A stretch of DNA of 64,000 bases, from contig JADNRX010000243.1 of the NCBI GenBank assembly GCA_015501595.1, forward strand, positions 20,599-84,598. Reading direction: 5' to 3'. This document shows positions 13,541 to 24,289 of this stretch, in pieces. The notes below the pieces were generated by a model. The model was not told the origin of the DNA. It ran no database searches and saw only the letters and a list, made by a program, of their open reading frames with translations. Numbering within the stretch: the stretch's first letter is position 1; every line of letters begins with the position of its first letter. Origin of the DNA: Hymenopellis radicata (lineage: Eukaryota; Basidiomycota; Agaricomycetes; Agaricales; Physalacriaceae). The position numbers and the translations under genes were made by a program.

Positions 13541-13779
13541 TTTACGCTAGAGAACGCTTCAGAGCCGATGGTCTAAGCAACGTCAATCTTAGCGCTGAGC
13601 TATGACGGAGAAAAGAATAGAATGTGCGGAGTCTCGGTTCGGTGTTCCGGTCGTGCGCGATTTAGTTGTTTGGTTTAGCGAATTCGTGCACGATTGCATA
13701 ATGAGATTCGCGGATATTCATTAGGTTGTGCAGACAGATCTAACAAAAAACAATGCATTCAACGACTAGCTGCAGTCCG

Positions 13780-14610
13780 ACCGCTAGGTCAAACTCGCTC
13801 GGTAGTATAGCTTAATTGTATCTAGTCTACATAGGACTTTCAAGAACAAAGGACTACGAGAAAAGTATTTTCAAAGCTGTTAACTACCGCGGCAGCGAGT
13901 GAGCTACTACCCCAGCATCAGATCTCCACCTGCTTCATACTTCGCGTCAACTTGAAAGTGGCCAAGACCGAAAAGTCACTGTAGCACATAGCCGATGGCT
14001 GACCTCTTTGACAGGAGGGATTGCCGTGAACCAAAACACATTTCCCACATGCTATGGCAACGTCGAGTCAACCAGTGAGCCACGGACACGTTGATTCAAA
14101 AAAAAAGACGGGGGAAGAGTCAAGACTGGAATGAGTGAAGTTCAACCGCTACGTCAAACTCGCTTCCCTAGGTAGGAAGGCTCAATGATGATGAGGGTGG
14201 AAGCTGGGCGCTGAGGGGCGGAAGAATCTTACCATCATTATCCTCATGGCAGCTACTAGGATGGAGAAGGAGGAGAAGGACCCGTCCAGACAGTTGAAGC
14301 TGGTCCAGCACTGACACGACGGCTGTCTGCGCGGGTATCAGGCCGAGTGATAAAGAGGAATGGAAACACACACACGGAGTAGACAGGTGACTCTCAAAGG
14401 TAACCACCCATGACGGAAGATAAAAGGGTTTCTGAGCACGCAAAGACGTCGCATTCAACCGTTAGGCTAGCTCGGCCGTCCGAAATTGTTCTTCCAAGTA
14501 CTACAGTCAACCAAACTGTGTATGCAAGTAGGCAGGAATTGCGGATTAAAAAAATAGACCTGTTCGGATTCCAACGGAATGACAGCAAGTAACCGGTATG
14601 CCACCTGTGT
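13780..14610 (-). repeat. SINE-like elements, cluster 3
   Basis: A-box-like 13-mers at 13789, 14144, 14457 and 14591; the last two form a pair 134 nt apart, like pairs elsewhere. Flanking text contains GCAGCGAGTGAGCTAC near 13890, related to the second member of other pairs. Confidence 0.45.
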
Positions 14611-16140
14611 CGCCAATTGGACAACTTCTAGCGTGCATCAAAGGGAGTCTTTCCAATTCGTGCTGTCCAGAAATGGAGTTGTCATTCGGGGCGTCGGCGT
14701 TCATCGACATCGTATGCCCATGCAGAAAAAAGAGGTCGTAGCAAGTGAACACAAGGAGGGTTGCGGATAGTAGTATCCGAATCATTAGATGACATCCCGT
14801 GAAAGCTCCTCCACAACGAAGTGTCGCACCTAATCCAGTCAGCGTGAGGAAGCGCTACAGACGGCGCGTCCTTCCTCATACGTCGACGCGATACTAGCCA
14901 GATTGTGCAAGTCCAAGTGCCGCGCCTTAGTAGGTGAGTTCGACTTCCCGCTCATTGTTCATCCGTTGCCCCAGAGGACGGCCAGCGTCTGGTGGCGAAC
15001 GTGAGGTTCCCGAGTCCGTCCCTGCTGAGGCGAATGGGTGGATGACTCCAAGACAAATCCCAGATGTTGCAATCCGTATTCATCGGCGTGAAGAGCAAGG
15101 AACCCGAAGTGGAGGCAAATGGCAAGAGTTACACACGAGTGACAAGACGAACACGGCGCACCACCAAGCTGAAGATGACGAACGCGGAGGGATCATCAAA
15201 GCCTAATCCGTATAGATATTCAACAGGAGAGAGAAGATGAACAGGCGCGCTGAGCGCGTGCAAGGGAGGAGACAGGGGGAAGAAAAAGTGGGTCTTCGCG
15301 TCCTGGACTATATATATGCATTGCTGCTTAAACGTTACATCTGCAGACAGAGTCAGTCTAGGTGATGTTATGACGGCATAAAAAACTAACCTGCATGCTC
15401 TATTGATCCTGTTTAAGCGTGAAAACGCTGTGAAGAAAGAAGAAGCGGATGGTGCTGATGACTCGGAGGAAGTGTGGTCGGCGCATGAAGATGGAAGTGT
15501 CGCCTTAACGGCGCGTTGCGACTACGAGGCGCCTCCTGTAAGACCAGGCGTCAAGTCTACCATCGTCCTCTCCTCGTGAGCCCTCTGCCTTTTGGCCCTT
15601 ACATATATCCACACCTCCGTAGTGTCGCTGTCCACCTTGTCGGTAATCTTAAATCGTATATCTGTCTATCTGCGCCTTTCCTCCACCAAGTCCTCCCGCA
15701 CCTCCAGACGCACTCTCTCGCGTAAATGAGCAGACAAGACAGCGCTGTGTGCAAGGAGAGACGCGCGTCGGATGCCTGGTAACACGGTCTAATGCCAAAA
15801 TCCAAAGTCCAGTGCGCCCTGAGCAGACAATACGGCGTCATTTTCGAGGTGGCCATTAACACGGCCGAGCGACAAATGCCTGGCAAGATGTTCAAGCGCG
15901 AGCCGCTGCTCTCCACCAAAGAAAGCGATGACTACCACACCATTCGCGGTTCATGTCTCGTATGGCGCTCACCAACGAGGATCCCACATCGTACACATGA
16001 AGCTCGAGGGACGCTCCACAGTTGATAGTACAAGCAGCGTCGATCTACGTCGCTTTCAACAATGACAGGAGGAAGGACAAAGGCGGGATATCGATGCGGA
16101 TGTGGGGTAGGATGTGTGCTTTTGAAGGTCCGGGCTATCA
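14611..16140. other. Intergenic, decayed repeats only
   Basis: Apart from the second copy of the duplicate (15785-15990) and an extended SINE-like body near 15320-15450, I see no gene or other feature. Plus ORFs at 14934-15206 and 15516-15725 show no domain. Confidence 0.45.
15785..15990. repeat. Diverged duplicate, copy 2 (partner 13361-13540)
   Basis: See the partner copy. Both copies are too degenerate to show which protein, if any, the source encoded. Confidence 0.6.
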
Positions 16141-16310
16141 TATTTTACCGTGGCACCTACCGTGGTGCCGTGGCCATTACCGTGGCCGTTACCGTGGACA
16201 GCTACAAGATCACCGTGGGCAGGGACAAGGGCTGACCCTGTACCGTGGGCGTCACAGCGTTATGCAGTGGCAGTCACAGCGTTATGCAGCATCGTAACGC
16301 AGTCGTAACG
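16141..16310 (+). repeat. TACCGTGG repeat cluster, left
   Basis: The string ATTTTACCGTGG opens a run with at least four TACCGTGG words up to 16198, followed by CACCGTGGG and TACCGTGGG variants. Then come two copies of GTCACAGCGTTATGCAG and GTAACGC words. Related material lies in mirror position at 23210-23636. This has the look of a subterminal repeat array of a DNA transposon (inference). Confidence 0.6.
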
Positions 16311-17269
16311 CGCTCCCAGAAGCAACCATAGTCCAGCCTACCAAGAGAAAATACAGCAATGTCTTGACGGCGCGCGTGAGTGAGCATGATCTCCTAAATC
16401 GGGTAACCGCGAATAGCCATGTGGCCTATGTAATGCTCGGGTCCTTGATGAACGCGTCTTGATCTTACACCATCATCGTTGAATGCAGAATGCGCTTCGA
16501 CGCGATATCGATACATCTCTTTGAATTTGACTTCAGTTCCTCTCAGCATATGTGCTCTCTTGTGTACTTGAAATGTTTCTTTGGTGACTGCCGGTGAATT
16601 CGGCTGGCATGTTGATTTCTGTCCTCGTCTTTGGCTACTAACCTTGACAACGTCTTGTACGCATTCCAGTATGCGACATCAGGAAACGGGTCACCAGCCT
16701 AGAGGACTACTGAGTTAACCACGGTGAACATGGTTGCCTAGAGGACATCAGGGTGCGAACTCTGCCTGGTTAACTTTGGCAAAGGTTCAGGTCCAAACCT
16801 TCCTTGAGGATGTCTTGAGTCTAACTCAAGATTACTCCAGTTATGTTCAAGATCACTCAAGTTGTACTCAAAGCGGCTTGTGCTACCCTCAAACAAGATC
16901 TATGTAACTTAGGTCCAACATAAGGTGACCTCCAGCAGCTCAGCACGACATAAACCCTAATCAAATCAGTCAAGGAAAACAGGAAAAGCTTCTGAAGAGC
17001 GTAAAACTCAGGAAATAAGACATTCAAAATGCATTGCATTCAAATAGATCATTACATACATATACACAATAATACCAATAATGCAATAGTAACAAATATA
17101 AAAAATGCCATAGTAGTAGTACCACAGTGCGTACAGTATCAGAATACAAAACAACATAGACACTTAGTCTTACAATAATGGTAAGCCATGTCGAGTTGTC
17201 ATCAGTGTCACCGTTGTTCAGGTATCTATACGCGAACAGTCAGACTCAGCGCCGAGTGAGACTCAATGG

Positions 17270-17534
17270 AAACTTACACATGTGACCAGACTGCCCACCA
17301 GAATGCACGAATTAGCTTAGGTTTACGACGAGGAGAGCACAACTCACTCTCCGGGGGTTGAGAAGTCGGTGTTGTCAACACCAGCAGCATCCTGAACGGC
17401 TATGCTGACGGGATCATTACCGCGACCACCATTGCCAAAGTTGTTGCTCTGGAAGTTGAAAGCGGCCTGAACGAGGAGATGAGCCTCACGAGCTCGTCTT
17501 GGTCAACAGTAGAAATACCTCAGTGAATCCATAC
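17270..17534 (-). pseudogene. Fungalysin (M36 metallopeptidase) gene fragment
   Basis: Minus-strand exons 17519-17534 (YGFTE) and 17348-17466 (AAFNFQSNNFGNGGRGND, then SIAVQDAAGVDNTDFSTP) are joined in frame by a 52-nt GT-AG intron. After a further gap comes GQSGHM. This string is characteristic of the region just before the zinc-binding HEXTH motif of secreted fungal M36 peptidases (extracellular protein-degrading zinc enzymes with an N-terminal propeptide). The propeptide, the HEXTH motif and the C-terminus are not found: after SGHM the sequence is unrelated. The retained introns indicate a DNA-level fragment, not a retrocopy. It lies inside a candidate transposon, consistent with gene-fragment capture. 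Confidence 0.75.
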
Positions 17535-17734
17535 CTACACGCAAAGGAGATTAGAAAACTGGAAATCAAATCGCAGCCCAAGACACGTACAGGTAGTAGC
17601 CATCATCCTCGTGGTGAGTAGTCACATTGTCGTCATCATCATCTGTTGAGTAGTCAGGCATTGTCATTTGTAGAGTGCGATGATTAAGGCGGGATTGTTG
17701 GCGAGGCTCGGGGCTGCATTCGTTGTTGTTGTGA

Positions 17735-18005
17735 TTGTCATCCAGCCGGGGGCATCATGGAGGAGGTAGTCGCCGTCAACGTGTAGCGGTCGTCGAGGCG
17801 GGTCGTTCTCAAGGCGTTGTCGTCATCCTCGGGCAAGTCGCCATCCTTGTCCTCGTGCCAAGTCGAGGTCATCGCCCTGGTGCAGGTCGTCGTCGTCGAG
17901 GTCGCCATCATCATCCTCGTGCAGGTCGCTGTCATCATTGTTGTTGTCGCCACGCAGGTAGTCGTACAGGCGGTCGTCGTCCTTCCACAGGCAGACCTCC
18001 GTTGA
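17735..18005. repeat. GTC/GAC-rich low-complexity tract
   Basis: The tract is dominated by GTCGTC and GTCATC words, so all frames are open over long distances. The 182-residue minus ORF (17738-18286) and the plus ORFs here are poly-Thr/Met, poly-Val or Asp-rich, depending on frame. I regard them as composition artefacts. One minus frame gives an acidic stretch (DDSDLHEDDDGDLDDDDL) that could be a relic of coding sequence. Confidence 0.5.
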
Positions 18006-19230
18006 GCATCGTCTATGAGAAGAGAGAAAATTGTAGCAGGATGGTAGTAAGAGTTTAAGTCAGACACGTACCACGATCGGAAGAAAAACCAACAGACACG
18101 TGATGTCTGCATACGTGGCACTCGGGGAGCGTGGTCCAAGCGTGGCCTTGGAGAAGATGGAAGGGATCCCATCTGCAAAAATGAATGGCGGCAAAAAAGG
18201 AGAGTTAGTGTTGTGCGGGAGGGACTTGTAAGAAAATTCTTCGGACGGTTCAAGTCAACCTTACAATGATACCGCCTCCCAACCATGGGCCCAGAAAGCC
18301 CTGCTCAAGGTCGGCCTGGCTCTGAGTGGGCCCATGCTTGGACGTCGCGTCGTGGTCGTGGTAGCGAACTCATGGCGTTAACACGAGGACAATAAGCAAA
18401 ATTGAGAACGCACCGCGGAAATGCTGGCTGTCTGCAGACAGAATAGCATTCATTCCTCCAGCCCTTGCTTCCGGTTGCAGCAAGGCGGAACATTCCTCGT
18501 CGCCGGCGGCCCAGGTGAGGACGCTGTCAAAGGTAAAGCACTGCCTGTGTTGACAGGGCTTACGTGGTGGCTGTTCCGCCATGCATTGGCACAGAGACGA
18601 AAACTAACAATAGAGAGGAACTGGAGAGGAAGAGACGGCGAGTGATCGACCAAGGGGATGGTGGTGGTAGAAGGATGAGTTATGTCGACGTCCAAACAGT
18701 GCTTGATCGTTGTTCGGATCACCGGGCCTGGTCTCCGGTATGGCGTTCAACGCGTCGTAGACGTTGAACAATAGCAAATAACAGTCTAAAAATATAAGGA
18801 ATATGAAGAAGAAAGCCCATTCAACGTATGACAGAAATATCGCGTCGACTGACTTACTATACAGTGTGCCAACCTTAATGAACAGTTGACAAGTAGGTGT
18901 ATTACCTTCTTGTCAGCCAAAAAAACACCCAAAAAATAAAATACTCTCCGTCCTTACAGAAATTCATTGCGCTATATACGAAGGCTTAAATCACCTCCCT
19001 TGCGGCGCTGGACGACGCGCAAGTCGTCGAAAACCACTCGGACCGATCGTCCGAGTGGTGATCGCGTCAGTTTCTGGTTTCCTAAGTCTTACTGCTACCA
19101 CCACAACGCACGATGCTCGTGCCCCAATGGCTTGTCTCTGGAACGCGACTCTGCCCGTGTGTGTTCTGCTTTGCTCTGCTTGTCTTTTTATCGTATATCG
19201 GGCCTGAAGAGCCCCCGGCGACCCGTTGAA

Positions 19231-19841
19231 CGCGCAAGCCCTCCAACGAGGCCGCACATTTGCAGGAACATGGCAAATCTCGGGACTTAACAGAACGTCT
19301 TAACACGGATGTCCGGGACCTCGCAGAGGCGACGACGTCTCCTTGCCAGCAAGTTGCTGTTTGCATGGTGTGTCTTTCATCCGGCACCTATTCGTCATAC
19401 TGAGAACTCTCTCCGCTATAGTCCACACCACGACGAACGACCTTCGATATCAGGCGAGCCGACTTCAGGACGAGTCTTCCGGAAGCATTCGTCTCCATTC
19501 TGCTCTTTGTTGCCCACCTCTTTGTGGAACTGCGGGCTTGAAGAGCCCCGGCGGCCCCGCTGGACGCGTAAGCCCTCCAACGAGGCCGCAGATTAACCAG
19601 GTGATGGCGACGGCGACGGCGGCGACTTTACAACGATGACAGCGTGCCCGCCTGCACGGCCGCGTAAGCCCTGGACGGCAGGCTGCACATCTTTTCCTCC
19701 ATTTTCAGAGGACAACGGGATGCAGCGTAGTACGTATTTTTCCATTTTCTTGCATTCTACTCAGTCATGTCTACCAGCATCGGCAATTACAACGGCGGCG
19801 AGCATCGTCGACAACGCGTAAGCCCCACCAACGTGGGCGGC
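19231..19841 (+). repeat. Four-copy GC-rich unit (CGCGTAAGCCC family)
   Basis: The unit CGCGYAAGCCCTCCAACGAG plus GCCGCA occurs at 19231 and 19565, with shorter or diverged forms at 19661 and 19815. The first two copies also share about 40 nt upstream (GGGCTTGAAGAGCCCCGG-like). Copies 2-4 contain a good splice-donor word (GTAAGC), so the units might mark duplicated exon-intron junctions. No coherent protein emerges. Confidence 0.5.
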
Positions 19842-19929
19842 ATGTATCACTCACATCTCGCCTCTTACTCCCATCTCGCCTCTTACTCCCACCTCGCACT
19901 CTTACTCCCATTTCGCCCCGCTCTCCGTA

Positions 19930-20620
19930 TGAACACCCCGACTTTCACTTGGTTTGACGGACTGGCAGACGGTGTATTCAAGCCCAACGGTCTCATCAAG
20001 AAGGTGAATACTTTAAATTGTTAATTTCCCTTCGAGTCTGATTCTTGTCCAGACCATTACTGTCACCATCGAAGGCGCCGACCTCCACCTAGTCTCGTAT
20101 TAAACGTCGGAAGATATTCGTTCTGGGAAACTCAGGGTACATATGTCCATCGAAATCGGAAAGCAACGATTTGTGTAAGTCTTCCCTTTTGGCCCTCGTA
20201 ACAGGCAGCCCATTGAACAGCTTAAAGGACGGAGCCTGAGGACGCTGATCCCAACATCGAGCCGAAGGTGGCGGAGACTACATATCATCTCCTGCATTCG
20301 CCCGCATTCCCCATCCACACCTGCGTCCCCCGAACACGCATTCTCCGGCGCTGGCTACAGTGGAATGGGCCACGACTCTTCGTATCACCGCAATACCGAC
20401 CGATGGTCTTCCGGGGCGAGCGACATTTCAAGGGTTGCTTCTCCAGCCCGACAAGACTATTCGTGGACGCTGTCGCCGATCTCGTCGCACTCATCACTTC
20501 CTACGCCGAAGCGGGAGAGCATGGGCGATGCGACGTGGACCTCTTTACCCTCTAGCCGTTATGATTCCTCGAGTGCCGGCGTCCTTGTCCACCTTACTTA
20601 GTAAGCATCTTCGGCCGCCG
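19930..20620 (+). pseudogene. Unidentified gene remnant, Ser-rich C-terminus
   Basis: A plus-strand exon-like stretch begins MNTPTFTWFDGLADGVF and is followed by an intron-like GTGAAT...TCCAG, then TITVTIEGADLHLVSY and a stop. Further on, a Ser/Pro-rich frame (SGMGHDSSYHRN, then SLPTPKRESMGDATW) continues after an apparent one-base shift near 20300. The stop and frame changes suggest a decayed gene. I do not recognise the family. Confidence 0.3.
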
Positions 20621-21099
20621 CTTTAGCTCTGCGGTACGTGTCAACCTACCAGCAGCCCGACTCGCCGTCAAATTCTAGGCTGCCGCTCAGCTTCAAATTC
20701 CGATCCCAATCTAACGCGAAGTACGGCCTCTGCACCTTTCGACCCGGGTATGGCTAGCATATTCTTATATGCCCTGCCGCCTTGGCGAAATGCATGCTTG
20801 ATCGTTCCCGGTTGCATTGTTGAAGTCTGCTTGAGTTGTCGGGAGTAAGCAACTGTGAGACTGTATGCCTTGGAGTATACCAGAGTTATCGGGAGTCGAG
20901 GGCTATCAAACTTCATGCTTTGAGTGGTCTCAAAGTCAGCTCAACATCCTCAAGGTAACCCAAGTTTGGAATCGCTGTAAGATAAGCCTTGAGACAACTC
21001 TAGATTCCTTAGGACACCTCAGTGCCCTCTGGTTTGGCACTGCGGTAGTAAGTAACTCAGGCAGCCTCTGGCCCACAGGCTGTTTCCTGATGGACCACG

Positions 21100-21579
21100 A
21101 TGTTGAAAATCATTGTGAGTCACTGATCTCTTACTTGAGTCAGTCCCGCAATATTTTTATAGGGAAAACTCGGTCGTTTCCTCAAGAAACAGCTTGAGTG
21201 CTTGGATCCGGACACCGGACAGATCACGAACTCGGAATCTACGACATCTGCGGACTCGTCTGTGGCGACAGCAAATAGGAACACTCTTGACACTCTTCTT
21301 ACAATCTATGATGCTTCTGGTAAGTGTGATTGACTGAGGATCATACAAGTAGCTAGTACTACTCAATCTATCTCAGGCCATGTCATTGTACCTTGCCTCC
21401 TTCCGCGACCCAGGAAGCAGCGGATGTACCTCGTTCTTCCCGTTCCTCTCATGGATCACGCGAACCGGACCATTTGGACGAAGCAACGGAGAAATCGTCG
21501 ACTGCGTGGTCCCAACCAGCGTCTCCAATATTCAAACGTGCAAAAGATGGAACATACATTCAGATTCAACATGTTGTGA
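21100..21579 (+). CDS. Hypothetical protein, tentative 3-exon model, 124 aa
   Basis: Exons 21100-21114, 21163-21319 and 21377-21579 are joined by introns of 48 and 57 nt with GTGAGT and GTAAGT donors. They give a continuous frame with LKKQLECLDPDTGQI, then LDTLLTIYDASG, then GHVIVPCLLPRPRKQRMY. The middle part is convincingly protein-like. In the last exon another frame (SPIFKRAKDGTYIQIQHVVK) looks at least as good, so the third exon or its frame may be wrong, or the gene may carry a lesion. Family not recognised. It begins 11 nt outside the right end of the candidate 4.4-kb element. Confidence 0.35.
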
Positions 21580-22212
21580 AGTCTGGAACGCGAGTCCTGA
21601 AACGGGTGCTCTCCGTAAATCGGATTCTGAGCACCGTCGTGTCAGGAAGCGGCGGCGTGGTGCTGTCTCATCTTCCCGGGTTGGAAGGTCTCTGAAACGC
21701 GCATTGTCAAGCTCGTAGTCCTTGCAGCAGCGACTCCGACACCAACCACCATCGCTCAAAGAAAGCCCGGCACACTCGTCATGTCTCCTTTTCAAAAAAA
21801 ACAACTTGAAGAACTTTCCAGCGACGATACGGACAGTAGCGCATCCGTTGATGAGCCTCGTCACTCTAGAAAGCACCGACATCGAGTCCATCTCTGAATC
21901 GTAGCCGACATCCGAATCGGCATAACCCGCCACAGAGCTATCCGAGTCCTCTGGCCCATCGGGACGAGGATCGCCTCCCCAGCCACCCCATCTTCCCTTA
22001 TTCTCACATTCGTACGCGCTCTCATTCGTAGATCGCCACTCATACTTCCAATTCGCAATGGACATGCTCCAGACAACATTCTCTCGCACCATCTTCTTCC
22101 CAGTGAACGCAAACTTGCCTAAATCCGTGTTGATTGTCCCCCGTACATCGTTGTCTTCGAGACCCACCTCATGCGACCCAATCCATCTGAACTTCCACTC
22201 TCGTCCTAACAT
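21532..22212 (-). CDS. Hypothetical protein, 226 aa, unassigned
   Basis: An uninterrupted minus-strand frame with an ATG at 22212. Its N-terminal third is rich in Trp and beta-type sequence (REWKFRWIGSHEV, then WSMSIANWKYEWRS), followed by a Gly/Asp-rich linker and a basic, Arg-rich C-terminus. The spaced W and Y residues recall fungal tubby-like folds, but that is only an impression. The C-terminal half overlaps plus-strand frames that also look protein-like, so it may be partly spurious. It starts 6 nt from a divergent plus ORF. Confidence 0.3.
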   Translation of the reverse strand: MLGREWKFRWIGSHEVGLEDNDVRGTINTDLGKFAFTGKKMVRENVVWSMSIANWKYEWRSTNESAYECENKGRWGGWGGDPRPDGPEDSDSSVAGYADSDVGYDSEMDSMSVLSRVTRLINGCATVRIVAGKFFKLFFLKRRHDECAGLSLSDGGWCRSRCCKDYELDNARFRDLPTREDETAPRRRFLTRRCSESDLRRAPVSGLAFQTSQHVESECMFHLLHV

Positions 22213-22217
22213 TAAAC

Positions 22218-22901
22218 ATGATGCCCCAAATCCAAAGTCCCCAATCCTCTGCCTTCGACCAAACAAACTCAGCACTTCTGTATATGAAGAGCGAGAAGCT
22301 GGAGGACACGTGGGATGGCTATCCGGATGGCACCTTCACACTCGACATTACACACGACGTGTTTGAGAAGACGAAGCGCCGGCCGTGTATTGTTACGGGC
22401 GGGGATCCAGGCCATTCCAAGACAGCTTCGAATTGGCAAGAGGCTAAGAAGTCTTGCGCCAGCGCCTTGAAGTTGCTCACTGGACTTCCACGGCTCGGCG
22501 GTACATATGATCCCTCTGTTGTGACGATTGCACCTCCTCTCCTTCATGCTGGACGGGTGAACGAACACTTCAACTTCTACCGTCGCGTATGCAAAAGGCG
22601 GATTCATCTCTCGACTTCCGTTCAGCCTGAGAGTCGGCAATGGGAGCAGATACTTGCCCTTACCGAAAATACATTGGCAGGAGAAACGCGCTTTGCGCCG
22701 TCGACGTTGACTTGGAGGCAATTCAAATGCTGTAGGACCGTATGTTTACTCGCTCTAAGGCTGCACGTATTTTTGGTAAGTTATAACCGCCAATGGGGTC
22801 TTGACGCCGGTCATCATCAAGACGGATGGTCGCTTTTTACCATCAGAATTGTCCATCGAGGTATGAGTTTGATTTGCTTCAATGCCTTACTTGAAGTCTG
22901 A
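22218..22901 (+). CDS. Hypothetical ORF, 227 aa, unassigned
   Basis: Begins with ATG at 22218, head-to-head with the minus ORF. It reads LEDTWDGYPDGTFTLDITHD and then GGDPGHSKTASNWQEAKKSC near the start. No domain recognised and no clear intron. The last 60 residues lose protein-like composition. It could be a chance frame in decayed transposon DNA. Confidence 0.2.
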   Translation: MMPQIQSPQSSAFDQTNSALLYMKSEKLEDTWDGYPDGTFTLDITHDVFEKTKRRPCIVTGGDPGHSKTASNWQEAKKSCASALKLLTGLPRLGGTYDPSVVTIAPPLLHAGRVNEHFNFYRRVCKRRIHLSTSVQPESRQWEQILALTENTLAGETRFAPSTLTWRQFKCCRTVCLLALRLHVFLVSYNRQWGLDAGHHQDGWSLFTIRIVHRGMSLICFNALLEV

Positions 22902-23209
22902 CATGGACTCGAGTCTGGTCCGAACTACATTGATTTCAGGAAAGCGGACGACACTTCTTCACCTCGAAAAGGCAAGTCTCAGGTCGGAAGCGTCGACGAA
23001 GTCGAAAGACAAGGAAAGGAGCTAAGTAGATCATGGCTGGCAGCATTGGCTGCAGACCTAGCACGCCGTACACTGGGACAGTGTATTAGATATTGGTATA
23101 CATTCTAGATATAACCTTTAGGCTGGTGTTTCTAATGAAACCTCGCTTACAACTCAGAGCCCCAGAAGTTACGACCGAATCAACAGCTGATCGACAGACT
23201 CGGAGTGTA

Positions 23210-23636
23210 ACGCCCTTGTCACGCTGCTGTCACTTCCCATCACGACAGTGAGTGCTACCGTGGGGCTACCGTGAGTACCGTGGAGCACTACCGTGGCCGT
23301 AGACGTTACCGTTTCAGTACCGTGGCCTACCGTGAGCCGTTACCGTTACCGTAAAACGGTCTACCGTGGTACCGTGGCTGCTACCGTGGCTACCGTGGTC
23401 ACGCCTGTTTCCGTGAAGTCAATATTATGCATTTTTGACACAGAATCACATCTTTATAGGAATTAACATTTGAGAGATATAGTATACAGTGTCATATAGA
23501 CCTCTTACGGTACTAGAATGCCTGGTACATTATCGACATCCACCACTTAACACACCGGGCGGTGGGCTCTGTGGCTGTGCTACCGTGGTGCCGTGCCACG
23601 GTACCGTGGACCCCACGGCCACGGTAACGGTAAAAT
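23210..23636 (-). repeat. TACCGTGG repeat clusters, right
   Basis: About eight TACCGTGG words lie at 23262-23400, and a second mixed-orientation group lies at 23578-23634. The outer end read on the minus strand starts ATTTTACCGT, the same string that opens the left cluster at 16141. GTAACGC and GTCACGC words precede the cluster, as at the left. Just outside, CTTTTGAAGGTCCG (about 23646) repeats directly a string just outside the left cluster (about 16117). Confidence 0.55.
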
Positions 23637-23902
23637 CTTGCTGCCCCTTTTGAAGGTCCGCCTCGGCTATGAAGCTTGGGTGATGGAGTGGTGGGACCAG
23701 GAGAATGGGAGGTCGGAGGAGGAGAAGAGATGACGGTAAAGACATATGCATAATACAAGGAAGGCTTGGAGAAGACCAACACGGAACGGGAGCGAGAAAC
23801 TGGGAAATCTGAGTGTGTTATTGTCAGCTTAACTCAGTGGCGTGACTCGGTCCGTGAGCTGAGAACAAGACTAATCGCGGAAAGTCAGACCAAAAACGTC
23901 CA

Positions 23903-24289
23903 GTGTGTGAAGCTTGTGAAGATTTGCGAATGGCATTCCTAATAACAACTAGACCACCTGTGCCGCACCAACTGAGGAGACAAGAAATGCTGTGCGTAGG
24001 CAGCAAATGCATTCGAGGCGAAAGGACGTCCATGTGCAGACTCTACACTGATCCTCACAATAGAAGAGACATTGTCCCGGAGACGGTTCATGTTGGATTA
24101 CAAGTTGACTCTGGAGATTTCGTGTTGATAGTACTAGTAGCGGAGGATAAAGAAGATAGCGGCAGAGAGAGAACCAGAAGAATTGTCGTCGGAAGGTCGT
24201 CTCGTCTCAAAATTGACACAACAACAGATGGTCAGAAGGACGCGTTGAAACGTCGTTACGTGACTAAGTGCACGCGAGCGCGACAATGA
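23903..24289 (+). other. Open frame of 128 codons, not recognised
   Basis: An open plus-strand frame reading GDFVLIVLVAEDKEDSGRER near its centre. No domain, no introns and no family resemblance. It may be chance. Confidence 0.15.

Larger units (their letters stand above)
16680..21089. mobile_element. Candidate inverted-repeat DNA element, about 4.4 kb
   Basis: The left end (16680) starts CAGGAAAC and the right end (21089), read on the minus strand, also starts CAGGAAAC. The next 80-100 nt are diverged but alignable (AGAGG, CTGAGTTA, GAGG-ACA-CAG words). Internal text near 16805 (CCTTGAGGATGTCTTGAG) has an inverted counterpart near 20930-20960. I see no convincing target duplication and no transposase frame, so if real it is old or non-autonomous. 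It encloses the fungalysin fragment and the 19-20 kb repeats. Confidence 0.35.

Noticed and set aside
16146..16198. TACCGTGG run as a telomere-like repeat
   Set aside because: Fungal telomeres are TTAGGG-type; the words here are irregularly spaced and occur inside the window on both sides of a block.
17738..18286. 182-codon minus ORF as a real gene
   Set aside because: It is open because of GTC/GAC triplet repetition, the protein is mostly Thr/Met/Ala repeats, and every frame is open over the same tract.
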